Positions 45,515-55,240 are shown, counted from the stretch's first letter. The stretch: DNA of 64,000 nt from Chondrocystis sp. NIES-4102 (GCA_002368355.1 AP018283.1:1-64000); one strand, 5' to 3'. Notes: generated by a model not told the origin, from the sequence alone. Made by a program: numbers and translations.

Positions 45515-46423
45515 CTAGAGCAGACTTTCCATTTCTTGAATAATCTTTTGTAGTTTTCTTTGTTTTTTTGAATCGCTAGATATTTTAGAAGAACGAAGAA
45601 CTTTACTATACACTTTTTTAAAATCACTTTTAATATCATCAAAATTCTCTGCTTTCATTACAGGTTTTTTATTAGATATTAATTTTTTTATCTCTTCTTT
45701 TATTTTATCTCTGTTCCAATTTTCTTTTACAACTCTTTCGACAATTTCTTTAGCTAGATTTTCATCAGACGATGCTAATTTCGCAATCATTGGAACACAA
45801 TAATCTGACATATCACCACGTTTGATAGGATCGAGAATAAAATTAGGTAATTTTAGAAGTCTTAATCTTTTTTTCACAAAAGTATTAATAGAAATTTCAG
45901 ATGTTCTGCTGAAAATATCTTCAACTGATTCTATGAAATCAATTGGTACATCAGTAATTTTCTTATTACCAATCCTATGTAAATATGTAACAATTGTTTC
46001 TTGATTTTCTTTAGTAGTTAACTCTATTAAATTTAAAGTTGCTAAAGTGTCATCAATTAAATTTAATTTAGATCTTTGTCTATTTTCTATTAAAGCTATT
46101 TCAAAAGCTTGAATATCATTAAAATCTTTTACTTTAGCTTCTATAATTTCGCAACCAGCTTCCTTTGATGCCCAATATCTTTTCTCACCCGCTACTATTA
46201 AATATTTATCTGTTTTTTCAGGATGTGATCTAACTATTATGGGTGAAAGCTGCTCATAATTTTTAATCGAATTAGCTAAATCTGTTATTTCTTGAGGATC
46301 TATAAAATTACGAGGTTGGTTCTTCCATACCTCTATTAAATCTAGAGATATATTAATTACAGATGTTTCTTCCTCTTTAGTTAGTACATCTAAATTAAAG
46401 TCGGCTAGTGAATTAAATGCCAT
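45515..46423 (-). CDS. parB: ParB/Spo0J-family partition protein
   Basis: 302 residues. The N-terminal ParB domain has LIEVWKNQPRNFIDPQEITD, IIVRSHPEKTDKYLIVAGEK and the ENRQRSKLNLID helix. The middle DNA-binding domain is followed by a basic C-terminal tail (KKVYSKVLRSSKISSDSKKQ). It binds a centromere and stimulates ParA; parA lies 29 bases upstream in the same operon. The 3' end adjoins the omegaRNA guide region of the IscB element. Confidence 0.85.
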   Translation of the reverse strand: MAFNSLADFNLDVLTKEEETSVINISLDLIEVWKNQPRNFIDPQEITDLANSIKNYEQLSPIIVRSHPEKTDKYLIVAGEKRYWASKEAGCEIIEAKVKDFNDIQAFEIALIENRQRSKLNLIDDTLATLNLIELTTKENQETIVTYLHRIGNKKITDVPIDFIESVEDIFSRTSEISINTFVKKRLRLLKLPNFILDPIKRGDMSDYCVPMIAKLASSDENLAKEIVERVVKENWNRDKIKEEIKKLISNKKPVMKAENFDDIKSDFKKVYSKVLRSSKISSDSKKQRKLQKIIQEMESLL

Positions 46424-46452
46424 AGTTCTATGTATTATTATTAAATAATTTC

Positions 46453-47079
46453 TTATATCGTAAATTCTTGAAATAATTTATGATAGTCTTGTGCTGCTCT
46501 TTTTCCAGAAGCACCCATATCAAACACTGTTTTGCCGTATTGAGGTGCTTTACGAATGATTTGTAAATTACTAATCGGCGTTAATAGTTTTATTTTATTT
46601 TTTAAAAAGTATTCCGATGCTTGCTTGAAACTAGTAGTATTAGTTTCTACTAAACTTAAAAAGAATCCTACACCTAAATCTTTCCTAATCGTCATTTTTC
46701 TCTTGATAATGCGGATAATTGATAATGTATCGGTTAAATCCAAAGTTGAAGCTTGAATTGGTATTAATACTCGATCACAGACATCTAACGCATCTTTCAC
46801 TGATTCTGATTCACCAGGAAGATCTATTACTACGATATCAACATTTGAATTATCAATCGTAGATAACATTAATTCTGTATTAGTCTCTTGAATATAGTCA
46901 ATTCCTAAGTCCTTAGCCCAGCAATTAGCTCCTAGTTGAGATGAGGCATTAATAAAGAGCAATTTTTTTTCAGGATTTGCTATTAGTAGCCATTTAGCTA
47001 GATGCAAACTAGTTGTAGTTTTGCCTACTCCACCTTTAATATTAGCAACCGCTAAGACTTGTTTTTTCTGTTCACTCAT
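46453..47079 (-). CDS. parA: ParA partition ATPase
   Basis: 208 residues. The deviant Walker A ANIKGGVGKTTTSLHLAKWL, Walker A' LFINASSQLGANCWA (the usual Asp is replaced by Asn-Ala-Ser) and Walker B VDIVVIDLPGESE identify a small type Ib ParA. It forms the segregation operon with parB and the short gene upstream, whose stop it overlaps by one base at 47079. Confidence 0.85.
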   Translation of the reverse strand: MSEQKKQVLAVANIKGGVGKTTTSLHLAKWLLIANPEKKLLFINASSQLGANCWAKDLGIDYIQETNTELMLSTIDNSNVDIVVIDLPGESESVKDALDVCDRVLIPIQASTLDLTDTLSIIRIIKRKMTIRKDLGVGFFLSLVETNTTSFKQASEYFLKNKIKLLTPISNLQIIRKAPQYGKTVFDMGASGKRAAQDYHKLFQEFTI

Positions 47080-47279
47080 TATTTTGAAGAATTATTATTT
47101 ACTGTAAAGCAATAGAGTCTTGGTTTTACCTCGCCAGTCTCTTGAGGTGCGCCCGAATTCTGCCCAGTTGCCTCAAGAGCGTGTGGCGAAATGCTTTCCG
47201 CACCGTCAAATGGCAGAGTACCGATGACTCGATAAAATCCGCGTTTCACCACGATATATATAGTAATCACTTTACTCAT
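47079..47279 (-). CDS. Small protein at the head of the par operon
   Basis: 66 residues from ATG 47279 (MSKVITIYIVVKRGFYRVIG). The second half (SISPHALEATGQNSGAPQET) is encoded by an inverted repeat and may be read through an inserted palindrome. It overlaps parA by one base. Either a short leader gene for translational coupling or a partly repeat-derived frame. Confidence 0.4.
   Translation of the reverse strand: MSKVITIYIVVKRGFYRVIGTLPFDGAESISPHALEATGQNSGAPQETGEVKPRLYCFTVNNNSSK
47132..47188. repeat. Two-step inverted repeat in the par leader gene
   Basis: CGCCA/TGGCG outside and CTCTTGAGG/CCTCAAGAG inside, with a 23-base loop. Its CTTGAGG-loop-CCTCAAG layout resembles that at 9294-9348. 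Confidence 0.6.
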
Positions 47280-47418
47280 TCCAATACAGGATTTCACAGT
47301 CTGTGATCGCGCCACAGTTAAATCTGTACTTATTTGATAAACGCAATCACTATAATTAACAGTTTAAATTATTTACCTTAATTGACAAGCTGTACACCAT
47401 TAAAATTTTACAATTATA

Positions 47419-47444
47419 TATAAATCACTCATGAGTGATTTATA
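47419..47444. promoter_or_regulatory. 26-bp perfect palindrome upstream of the par operon
   Basis: TATAAATCACTCA followed by its exact complement, about 140 bases upstream of the first par start. The position suits a parS centromere or an autorepression operator. The rest of 47316-47905 has no gene that I can support. Confidence 0.55.
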
Positions 47445-47905
47445 CGTAAGTATCAATTTGATAATTGCCCGCCTCAATCATCAGCGATTCGCATTTTAGC
47501 AATAGTACATACATTAGTAAAACGGCACGCAACGTCTAGGCTTTTACATTTTGTATTCCGTTCGCCTTCGAGGTAAAATTTAATATATAAGCGGTTAATT
47601 AAATTATATCTTTAAACAAAGAAGACAAGTTTATTAATATACAATTACAATTGATAGAAAGATGGATGAATACCAAATTGATTGTAATTTTTTTTATTGA
47701 TATATACTAATGATTATGCTTTTAACCTCTTGGTTCGCAGTTGATTTTAGTAGTTGTTTTAATTCATCAACCGTTTCAAGGATTTCTATTTTGATTACTC
47801 CACTCACGACTCTTCTCAATTTATTATTGCCTTTTCTTTATTTTATTTGTAGCGTTCTTTTTTGTATTTCATATTAGAAATGAGAATAAATAATTCAAGC
47901 AGCCT

Positions 47906-49038
47906 TCACTCTTTATGGTTAAAGATCTCAATTACTATAGCATCTCCCAAATCCATCAAAACAGCATAGAATAACCATGTCGCCCAAATTTGTAGCTTAA
48001 TGCCATTAATCGAACCAGTCCACAGATAACTTAGACCAAGTAATCTTTTGACAGTGTTAAAAGCTTGTTCGATACGCCATCTTTTACGATATAAATCAGC
48101 TAAGCTACGACATAGGGAGGTAAAATGGTTGGCTCAAGAACGCTAGTAATGTAAGAATGCCAAGTTTTACCCGAACGAATTTCAACCAGACGAACCCGAA
48201 CATAGGGAGTTCGTTTAGTTCCAGAACCAAGAATAATCAGGCGATAGCGAAGCGAATAACTATCAGTAAAGACTGCTTCAACCTTAATTGATGCACCTTT
48301 CTTGAGTCGAGTAATGAAATGAATTTTTTGTTGGATTAATTGTAGCCAAAAACTAAAATGATAAAATCCACGATCTAACAAAAGCAGGGTATTGCCTGGG
48401 ACTATACTCAAAATATTTTCTTCCAACTTGGTATCATTAGTCCGAGGATTTTCTTGGAACCAGATTTCTACTGGCAATCGGGTTACTAAATCGATTACTA
48501 CACCAATTTTGCCTCCTAATTGCCCTTTTGGAGCATCCTCTAAACTTTTGAGTTTTTTAAATAATGCTTCCAAGACAGAGCTATCTACTATCCAAATTTT
48601 ATCGAACTTAGATAGTGTATATTCAACGCTTTCAGGTAATGGTCGGCGTTTTCGGTTCTTCCAAGATGATTTGAAATTTGGCAGCAAGTCCTTAAATACT
48701 CTTTCAAATAGTTCGGCAGCAAAGGTGAGAAATCGATTCGATATTGCTTGTTGGCTGATACTCGTTGGATTACACCATAAAAATCCTTCTCTGGCTAACA
48801 GCCTAGTTAATTCTGTCACCCCTGGAACATCTCTCCACAGTAAAGTTAACACCGCAGCTACCATCAAGGGCAAATTCAGGATTCTGTCTCTAAGTCCTAA
48901 TTGACGATAGTAATTTTCTTGATTGGTAATTGCTGGTGTTAGTAATGCTTCGAGTTGATTGGCTATCACCTCATCTTCCATCATTGGACGTTGAGTTTTT
49001 TTAGCATGGTCGCGGTTGAGTTTCTTACTCTTGCTCAT
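47906..49038 (-). pseudogene. IS4-type transposase broken by a 5-bp duplication
   Basis: The first frame (49038-48100) has WIVDSSVLEALF (first catalytic Asp), GNTLLLLDRGFYHFSFWLQL (second Asp) and LPPYVVA. The sequence then has GTAGCT-TAGCT-GAT, a five-base tandem duplication that makes a TAG stop. In the next frame DLYRKRWRIEQAFNTVKRLL carries the Y...R..E signature to a stop at 47906. Removing one TAGCT restores the whole protein. Terminal repeats were not found. Confidence 0.8.
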
Positions 49039-49135
49039 AGAAAAACTTAATCGCTCAATTGCTTGTCATTTCTCAGCTTCACACGATTCTTTGTTTTTCT
49101 TGACTTTCTTCTGATTTCCTTAACTTGTGACCAAT

Positions 49136-49573
49136 GTTGCTGGTACAGGCGGTCAAACCAAGTTTAATTGAACTCAACAGGGTTTAAACAAAACTCATTG
49201 GTTAGATGCTGCCTGTGTTGGCAATACTTCAAAACTAGAAGTACTAATCAATCAGCCATTACTAATTAAATGTAGCGGTCACGGCAATAGGCAAGCTATT
49301 CACGTTGATAAGTTTGGTTTTCCTAAAAAAAATAAAGCTGGTCAATTAGTTAGAAAATCTGCTCTGATTAAATCAGTTAAAGGTTTTCAGACTGGTGACA
49401 TTGTTAGAGCAGTAGTTACCAATGGCAAAAAAATCGGCTCTTATCTTGGCAAGGTTGCCGTTCGCTCCAGTGGCTCATTCAATATCAAAACTGTTTCCGA
49501 AACGGTTCAAGGTATTAGCTACAAATGTTGTAAACAAGTACATTTAAAAGATGGTTATGTTTATGGTTTCTAA
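49136..49573 (+). pseudogene. IscB C-terminal fragment
   Basis: GTGGQTKFN(stop)TQQGLNKTHWLDAACVG, LLIKCSGHGNRQAIHVDK, GFQTGDIVRAVVTNGKKIGS, RSSGSFNIKTVSETVQGISY and HLKDGYVYGF match the RuvC-III and C-terminal domain of IscB. An Arg codon has become TGA. It lies on the opposite strand from the N-terminal half at 44698 and starts where the IS4-type sequence ends. Confidence 0.8.
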
Positions 49574-49582
49574 CGGACATCT

Positions 49583-49612
49583 CACGGGCTTGAATCGCAT
49601 TCAAGCCCCGTG
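49583..49612. terminator. GC-rich hairpin after the IscB fragment
   Basis: CACGGGCTTGAAT/ATTCAAGCCCCGTG (13-bp stem, one bulge) lies ten bases after the IscB stop and probably marks the element end. Confidence 0.55.
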
Positions 49613-49626
49613 TCCTCATCTTCACG

Positions 49627-49712
49627 GCAACTAAAGTTGCTCGTATCGTAGTTCCTAAGTGGCTGTCGCTTGGAATTTCCCCAAGCGTTTATACGCCACG
49701 TCTGCCACTTAA
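49627..49712. repeat. Nested hairpins downstream of IscB remnant
   Basis: GCAACT/AGTTGC, then AAGTGG...CCACTT enclosing CGCTTGG/CCAAGCG. Non-coding, probably structured; may be another transposon end. Confidence 0.4.
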
Positions 49713-49822
49713 AATATGGCAGTTTCCTTACTCCCGTATTATTCTCATGACAACTTTTCATCTACTAATGATTTTATTGTCATACATTTTTAAAATATCT
49801 TTTTTGAAAATTTATATGTACG

Positions 49823-50504
49823 TCACTTTTCACATATGAGGGCAAATTGGATATTTTTGTATAATTCGATTCTTAAATTAATGCAATATAAACAAGCTAT
49901 GCTAGTACTACCTAAAATAGATGTCATCGTCATGTATACTAGGCAAGTTATATTAAAAATAAATCGATTTATATTATCGATTTGAGCAAATCTAATTAAA
50001 AATAATGAAAGCAAAAATTGTATTTGAAATGTTACATTAATGAATCTTTGCAAATTGTTATTATAATTAATTTCATATTTAATTAATTTATTTATATCAA
50101 TATTTTCTTTATTGGTGGCAGGTACTCCGCGGTTTAACAGCGAAACCTGTTGCCACTGCATCTCCGTAGTAATTTTTGGAAATTGAAGTGCGCCGTATAC
50201 TTGAGAAAGCAAAATATCTTTATAAATAATATTTTTTACACTACGAAGCAGTATACTATTTGGGTGTAATAAATAAGTTAAATAATGTTTGATTTGAGTT
50301 AAAATTTTATACAATTTATATCTAATGATAATATAATTTAATGTCGTAATGAATAACTGAATCTCAAGCCAATTAATAAAATTGTATTTAAAGATAATGT
50401 AACCTATAGTTATCGTAAGTATTATATTACAAATAATTAATATTATTGTAAATTTATTGACAAGCCTTAATTGATTCTTTAATAATTTTTTCTGAGCTTA
50501 TCAT
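49823..50504 (-). pseudogene. Membrane protein with homopolymer frameshift and inserted repeat
   Basis: The open frame reads from about 50505 without a usual start (KFTIILIICNIILTITIGYI, then FIRFAQIDNINRF and further helices). ATG 50504 (MISSEK) joins it if one A is removed from the six-A run near 50486, which would give about 225 residues and several membrane spans. A palindromic repeat at 50118-50170 (GTGGCAGGT...ACCTGTTGCCAC) adds an in-frame segment. Family not recognised. Confidence 0.4.
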
Positions 50505-50563
50505 AATAATTTATCTTTCTTATATTTAATATACTTTCGTTGCTAATACATACGTTTATAATA

Positions 50564-50872
50564 CTAAAATGCCTTTGATTTATAAAACTTCATTCCAAAA
50601 CAATTAAGTTTTACCGATTCACCCTCTTCGCGCACACAGTAACGATGACACAAAGGCGAATTCATTCTTTTATATGTGAGATGGTATCTGCTATATCCAT
50701 CATCATTATCGCGATCTAGAAGAGATGATAGCTGAATAAGGATGGTTGTGTTATTCATACAACAATCTATCGTTTGGTTATGGCTTATGCCCCAAAACTT
50801 AATCAACGATGTCGTCCACATCTTGGACAAATCAATGATTCTTGGAAGATAAGAATATTTTAGATATTTCAT
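50564..50872 (-). CDS. Hypothetical protein
   Basis: 102 residues with several Cys and His (IDCCMNN, SPLCHRYCVREEG). No family recognised. It is divergent from the topoisomerase gene and 50 bases away. Coding status is moderate because the composition is unusual. Confidence 0.3.
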   Translation of the reverse strand: MKYLKYSYLPRIIDLSKMWTTSLIKFWGISHNQTIDCCMNNTTILIQLSSLLDRDNDDGYSRYHLTYKRMNSPLCHRYCVREEGESVKLNCFGMKFYKSKAF

Positions 50873-50922
50873 TTTATGACGGGCTTGATAATTAGGTTGT
50901 AAATAATTTTATTTTTTTTACC

Positions 50923-52965
50923 ATGTCTTTAAACTTATTAATAGTTGAATCTCCCAAAAAAGCAAAAACTATTCAAAAATTTCTACCTAAAAATTGGGTT
51001 GTTAAAGCTAGTTATGGTCATTTTAGGGAATTGGCGAAAGATGGCGAAAACAAATTGGGTTTTGAGATAGTGGGCAATCGGGTAATTTGTCGTTATGTTC
51101 CAATTAGCAGTAAAGCGATCGCCAGTTTAAAAGAATTAAAGCAGTTAGCTAAGACAGCATCAAAAGTCGTATTAGCGACTGACCCAGATCGAGAAGGAGA
51201 AGCAATATCGTTCCATCTGCTAGAAGAGTTAAAACCAAAAAACTATCAAAGAATAACCTATAGCGAGATAACTGAAAAAGCGATTAATAATGCGATCGCT
51301 AATCCCAGACAATTAGATGATAATTTGGTAGGGTCTGCAATAGCTCGTAGTTGCCTCGATAAAAAAGTTGGATACACGCTTTCTCCACTACTTTGGTCGC
51401 TTAATATAGGAGCAAAAAGTACGGGTCGCGTTCAAGCTCCAACTTTGCATATAATTTGCACTAGGGAAAAGCAAATCCAAGAATTCAAATCTGAACCTTA
51501 TTGGACTGTTTGGGTCGATTATGCTGAAGGTTTTAGAGCTTATTATCATGCGATCGAGTCTACCGAACAGGAAATTGAAAAGCAGAGAGATGACACCGAA
51601 GCAACAGAGGAACAAAAAGTAGAAACTACTAGAGTAGGAACAGAAGCAGAAGCACAAAGATTGCTAGAAATAACTCGTTCTAATCCCCATAAAATTATTA
51701 CTCTAAAAACCTTTACCCAAAACAAAAATCCTCCACCACCTTTTACGACTTCGAGTTTACAGCAAGCAGCAGGAGCAAGACTCAAGTTTAATCCTGAAAA
51801 AACAATGCAAATCGCTCAACATTTGTTTGAAGCAGGATCGATTACTTATCATAGAACAGATGCTTATTATCTTTCCGACGATTTCGTGACAGCAGCCAGA
51901 AAATATCTTCTTCAAAAAGATCCTCGAAACTTACCAGATAAACCACCTCAATTTAAAAGCAAAAAAAATGCCCAATTCGCTCATGAAGCGATTCGTCCGA
52001 CTGATTTGACCAAACCTTCGGCTGTACTTAAAGAAGAATTAGATTCAGATCACTTTGCTCTTTATGAACTCATCTGGCGTAGAGCGATCGCTTCTCAATG
52101 TAATCCTGCTCAAATCGAAAAAACTAAAATTATTAGCCAATCGGGTTCAGCTTTGTGGCTAGCAAGAGGTCAAGTCATCCAATTTTTGGGCTATGGTCGT
52201 TATTGGAAAGATTTTGGAGACAATAACAACCTTCCGCAAATGAGAAGAGGAGAACAACTTCAGCTTCTTCAAGCTGATAGCAATCGCAAAATGACTGATC
52301 CTCCGCCACGTTATTCAGAGGCAAAATTGGTGCAAATTATGGAGCGAGTTGGCATCGGTCGTCCCAGTACTTACAGTTCGACGGTTAAAACTTTACAACA
52401 AAGAGATTACGTTAAAGTACTCAAAGGTAAACTCGTGGCTACAGAATTAGGTTTAGCGGTCGATCTTTTTCAAACTAAAACTTTTCCTCAATTAGTAGAA
52501 AGTAATTTTACGGCAGAAATGGAAACATCCCTTGACGCGATCGCTCAGGGTGATTTAGAGTGGCAGCAATATTTTATTAATTGGAGTAAAAATAGTTTTG
52601 ACCCTGCTCTAGAAAAAGCTCATTCGGTTGCAGCAAGCGAAAGCAGAAATAACGTTAAACCACATTACGAAGTTTCATCTTCATACTCCAAAAAAGCACA
52701 AATTTCTTCAAAAACCCGCAAATCTTCACCTAAAAAACCAAAAGCAGCAACGAAAGCCAAATCTTCTCCTACTACTCTGCTTGATAAAAATTGTCCCGTT
52801 TGCCATTCGCCCCTCGCAGAAAAGTCCTACACAAAAAATGGGGAAACCAAAAAAATGCTGGTTTGTTCTAGTAATAATGGCGATCTTACCCACAAAGATA
52901 TTGTTTATTTTTGGACCTCAAGAAATCAGTGGTGGAGTCCAAAGCTTGGAGAGCTTGAGTTTTAA
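50923..52965 (+). CDS. topA: DNA topoisomerase I (type IA), plasmid-borne
   Basis: 680 residues. The Toprim domain has LIVESPKKAKTIQKFL and ATDPDREGEAISFHLLEEL. The central domain includes VQAPTLHIICTREKQI, and the active-site segment GSITYHRTDAYYLSDDF with the catalytic Tyr. One C-terminal zinc-finger-like Cys cluster remains (CPVCHSPLAEKSYTKNG...LVCSSNNGD), fewer than in chromosomal TopA. It relaxes negative supercoils. Complete, no partner gene adjacent. Confidence 0.9.
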   Translation: MSLNLLIVESPKKAKTIQKFLPKNWVVKASYGHFRELAKDGENKLGFEIVGNRVICRYVPISSKAIASLKELKQLAKTASKVVLATDPDREGEAISFHLLEELKPKNYQRITYSEITEKAINNAIANPRQLDDNLVGSAIARSCLDKKVGYTLSPLLWSLNIGAKSTGRVQAPTLHIICTREKQIQEFKSEPYWTVWVDYAEGFRAYYHAIESTEQEIEKQRDDTEATEEQKVETTRVGTEAEAQRLLEITRSNPHKIITLKTFTQNKNPPPPFTTSSLQQAAGARLKFNPEKTMQIAQHLFEAGSITYHRTDAYYLSDDFVTAARKYLLQKDPRNLPDKPPQFKSKKNAQFAHEAIRPTDLTKPSAVLKEELDSDHFALYELIWRRAIASQCNPAQIEKTKIISQSGSALWLARGQVIQFLGYGRYWKDFGDNNNLPQMRRGEQLQLLQADSNRKMTDPPPRYSEAKLVQIMERVGIGRPSTYSSTVKTLQQRDYVKVLKGKLVATELGLAVDLFQTKTFPQLVESNFTAEMETSLDAIAQGDLEWQQYFINWSKNSFDPALEKAHSVAASESRNNVKPHYEVSSSYSKKAQISSKTRKSSPKKPKAATKAKSSPTTLLDKNCPVCHSPLAEKSYTKNGETKKMLVCSSNNGDLTHKDIVYFWTSRNQWWSPKLGELEF

Positions 52966-53065
52966 TGGCAAAAACCAGCAATTAAAACCCCTTTCTCAAT
53001 TCAAATGACGCAATTAAAATGGCATTTGTCGTATAATCTAGATAGTAAATATCTTTTGCTATTTT

Positions 53066-53482
53066 ATGTATTCAATTATTTCTCAAACACTTCATGCAGA
53101 GCGTCCTCTCGAATCGATATTTGATTTAGTTGATTTGGCACGGGAAGGTTTAACGGCAGCCTCTATTCATTTTTTAATTGAGGCTTTAGAAATATCTGTC
53201 GATGAGATGGTAGCTTTATTACCTATATCAAGAAGAACCTTAGAACGTTATGAGGTAACTCAAAAGTTGTCCCCAGAATTGTCAGATCGTTTAATTCAAA
53301 TTGCTAGAGTTTATTCAAGAATTCTCGATATTTGGGGCGATCGTGATTTAGCATTACGCTGGTTAAAATCTCCTTGCAAGGCATTTGGCGGTGTTATCCC
53401 CTTATCTTATTTAAATCTTGGTAGCGGTTTTGAAATTGTAATTGATGAACTCGGACGCATAGAATATGGAGTTTATTCTTAG
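53066..53482 (+). CDS. Xre/MbcA/ParS-type antitoxin
   Basis: 138 residues. The middle helices (LISRRTLER-like: LLPISRRTLERYEVTQKLSP) and the C-terminal toxin-binding DUF2384 domain (ALRWLKSPCKAFGGVIPLSY) are typical of antitoxins paired with RES toxins. It ends directly before the toxin start, so both are made from one transcript, and it likely represses its own promoter. Confidence 0.85.
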   Translation: MYSIISQTLHAERPLESIFDLVDLAREGLTAASIHFLIEALEISVDEMVALLPISRRTLERYEVTQKLSPELSDRLIQIARVYSRILDIWGDRDLALRWLKSPCKAFGGVIPLSYLNLGSGFEIVIDELGRIEYGVYS

Positions 53483-53950
53483 ATGGTTTTGCTATATCGC
53501 ATTAGCAAAGCTAAATATGCCACAGACTTATCGGGAGAAGGAGCGAGATTATTCGGCGGTCGTTGGAATTTAAAGGGAACACCCGTCATTTACACCTCTG
53601 ATTCTACTGCCCTAGCTACTTTAGAAACGTTGGTACATTTTTCTCTAGAATTAGTTCCTCAAGATTTCTCTATAGTGACTCTTAATTTGCCTGACGAATT
53701 GTCAACTTATGAACTAAATTTTCAGGATTTACCTAATAAATGGTGGGTCAATCCTGCTCCTTCTAAACTCGCTCGAGTAGGACAAAAGTGGTTTGAAAAA
53801 AATCTAGAGATAGCTCTGGTTGTTCCCTCATTTGTTATTCCTGCTTCAGAAGGGCGTAACTATATTCTCAATCCAAAACACCCAGATTTTTCCAAAATTG
53901 AGATTGTTAGTGTAACAAAATATATCTACGATTCTCGCTTTTTTAGTTAA
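53483..53950 (+). CDS. RES-domain toxin (NAD+-degrading family)
   Basis: 155 residues. YRISKAKYATDLSGEGARLF, GGRWNLKGTPVIYTSDS and ALATLETLVHFSLEL hold the conserved R...Y...E residues and give the family name. RES toxins cleave NAD+ and arrest growth; the preceding gene is the antitoxin (TAG directly followed by ATG). It probably stabilises the plasmid. Confidence 0.88.
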   Translation: MVLLYRISKAKYATDLSGEGARLFGGRWNLKGTPVIYTSDSTALATLETLVHFSLELVPQDFSIVTLNLPDELSTYELNFQDLPNKWWVNPAPSKLARVGQKWFEKNLEIALVVPSFVIPASEGRNYILNPKHPDFSKIEIVSVTKYIYDSRFFS

Positions 53951-54020
53951 TATTCTCAATAACTAAACACTTATTATGAGTGATTTAAGTTAATTGCTGA
54001 GAATTAACCGCACAAATACC

Positions 54021-54611
54021 TCAATTTGGCGGAAATAGAAGGTTCGTGCGGTGAATGTTTTTATGTCCTAAATAATCCTGAATTGCTCTGGTATCGTGAC
54101 CTTGAGCAGCAAGATAATAACCGCACGCATGACGAAGCTGATGAGGATGAACCTCAAAGGGAATACCCGCACTTTTTCCTGCCCTAGCTACAATGTGGCG
54201 GATAGAACGAGTTGAGAGGGGAGCTTGGCGTTCGGAAACAAATACATAACTCGTATCGGTATAATCTCTTTGAATTTGGCGTAAAGCTCTTATTTCGGGA
54301 GAACGCAAGGGATGAATGCTATCGTGACCGTGTTTGACTCGATGGACTTCAATGTAACCATCTGCAAAATCTATTTGCGTCCATTTGAGTGCTACTAATT
54401 CTGCCGTTCTTAATCCGTGACGAAACATTAGTAAAATAATTGCTCCATCCCTGACACCGTGACGACCTATTTTTTTGGCAGCCCGAATCATCGCTTTAAT
54501 TTCTGAGGCTCGCAGGTATTCTCTATTTCTTGTCGATGGTTTTTTCGGTGGAGGGGAAGGAGAGGAAAATAACTTTGCCGAAAAGAGAAGTTGGGCTGTG
54601 ATTTGTAGCAT
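54021..54611 (-). pseudogene. Tyrosine recombinase lacking its catalytic tyrosine
   Basis: 196 residues. Catalytic residues are present up to the second His: FRHGLRTAELVALKW (Arg), HPHQLRHACGYYLAAQGHD (His-x-x-Arg) and DYLGHKNIH. The usual 'HT.RYTEL' ending with the nucleophilic Tyr is replaced by RTNLLFPPN, encoded by the 25-bp inverted repeat at 54026. The domain is therefore truncated by the repeat. XerC/D-like cyanobacterial integrase, probably inactive. Confidence 0.75.
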
Positions 54612-54782
54612 GGGTCAAATCCTCATGCAGGTGTTTATACTCTCATGATACTTTGCCTAAAAGGAATCAAACTAGGCAAAGTATCGATTTGTATTTCTTA
54701 TCAATTAGACCAAAAAATGGTATAAAAAAATACATTTTTTTTGAGGCTGCACTTCGTCGCACGAACCTTCTATTTCCGCCAA
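54026..54782. repeat. 25-bp inverted repeats flanking the recombinase remnant
   Basis: TTGGCGGAAATAGAAGGTTC and on (54026-54050) is the exact complement of 54758-54782. The left arm replaces the recombinase C-terminus. The 757-bp unit could be a small mobile element or the product of inversion at the repeats. Confidence 0.7.
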
Positions 54783-54846
54783 TTTGGAGTTGGGATCAAA
54801 GTATCGGCGCAAAGCGGTTCTTTATCTGTTTATCAAGTTAAATGCC

Positions 54847-54940
54847 CTTAAAATATTTTCTGCCAGGCTTCCTCTTCGCTTTGGGCATAAATACAATATC
54901 TCTGTCTAACGGTTAAGTCAAAACGTAATTCTGAGATTGC
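54847..54940 (-). pseudogene. Relic related to the gene at 31583
   Basis: FDLTVRQRYCIYAQSEEEAW then QKIF and a stop resembles DLTVRQGYYIHAESEEEAWQ at 31583-31903. No start or complete domain remains. The surrounding 54842-55240 has no other gene; it contains a short GCGGAGATGCAGTGGCAA repeat shared with 50150-50168. Confidence 0.5.
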
Positions 54941-55240
54941 CCAACGGGTGACGACGAACAGTCGGGCAGAAACTCGAACAGTACGCAGGCTGCGGAGATG
55001 CAGTGGCAATCATAGTTAATATTATAAGTATATTTGTATTTAGTTATCATACTTCGTCTTTTCCTTCTGGGAGTACCAATGACTGCAAAGCAGTCAAAGT
55101 TTAATCTAGTTATTAGCTAATAATTAAACAAGGGCGATCGCTTTGTCTGTTATAACAAAGCACGCTAGGCGCGATCGCTATTTACTTGTCTTTTTAAATA
55201 AATTAACTTAAAATAAAAAAGTAATTAAAAAGCAAAAAAA

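Noticed and set aside
48392-48904. 170-residue plus-strand frame
   Set aside because: Antisense of the IS4-type transposase.
51388-51785. Two Cys/Ser-rich minus-strand frames
   Set aside because: Antisense of topoisomerase I coding sequence.
54653-54841. 62-residue plus-strand frame containing RRTNLLFPP
   Set aside because: Its end is encoded by the 25-bp inverted repeat that also truncates the recombinase; it has no independent support.
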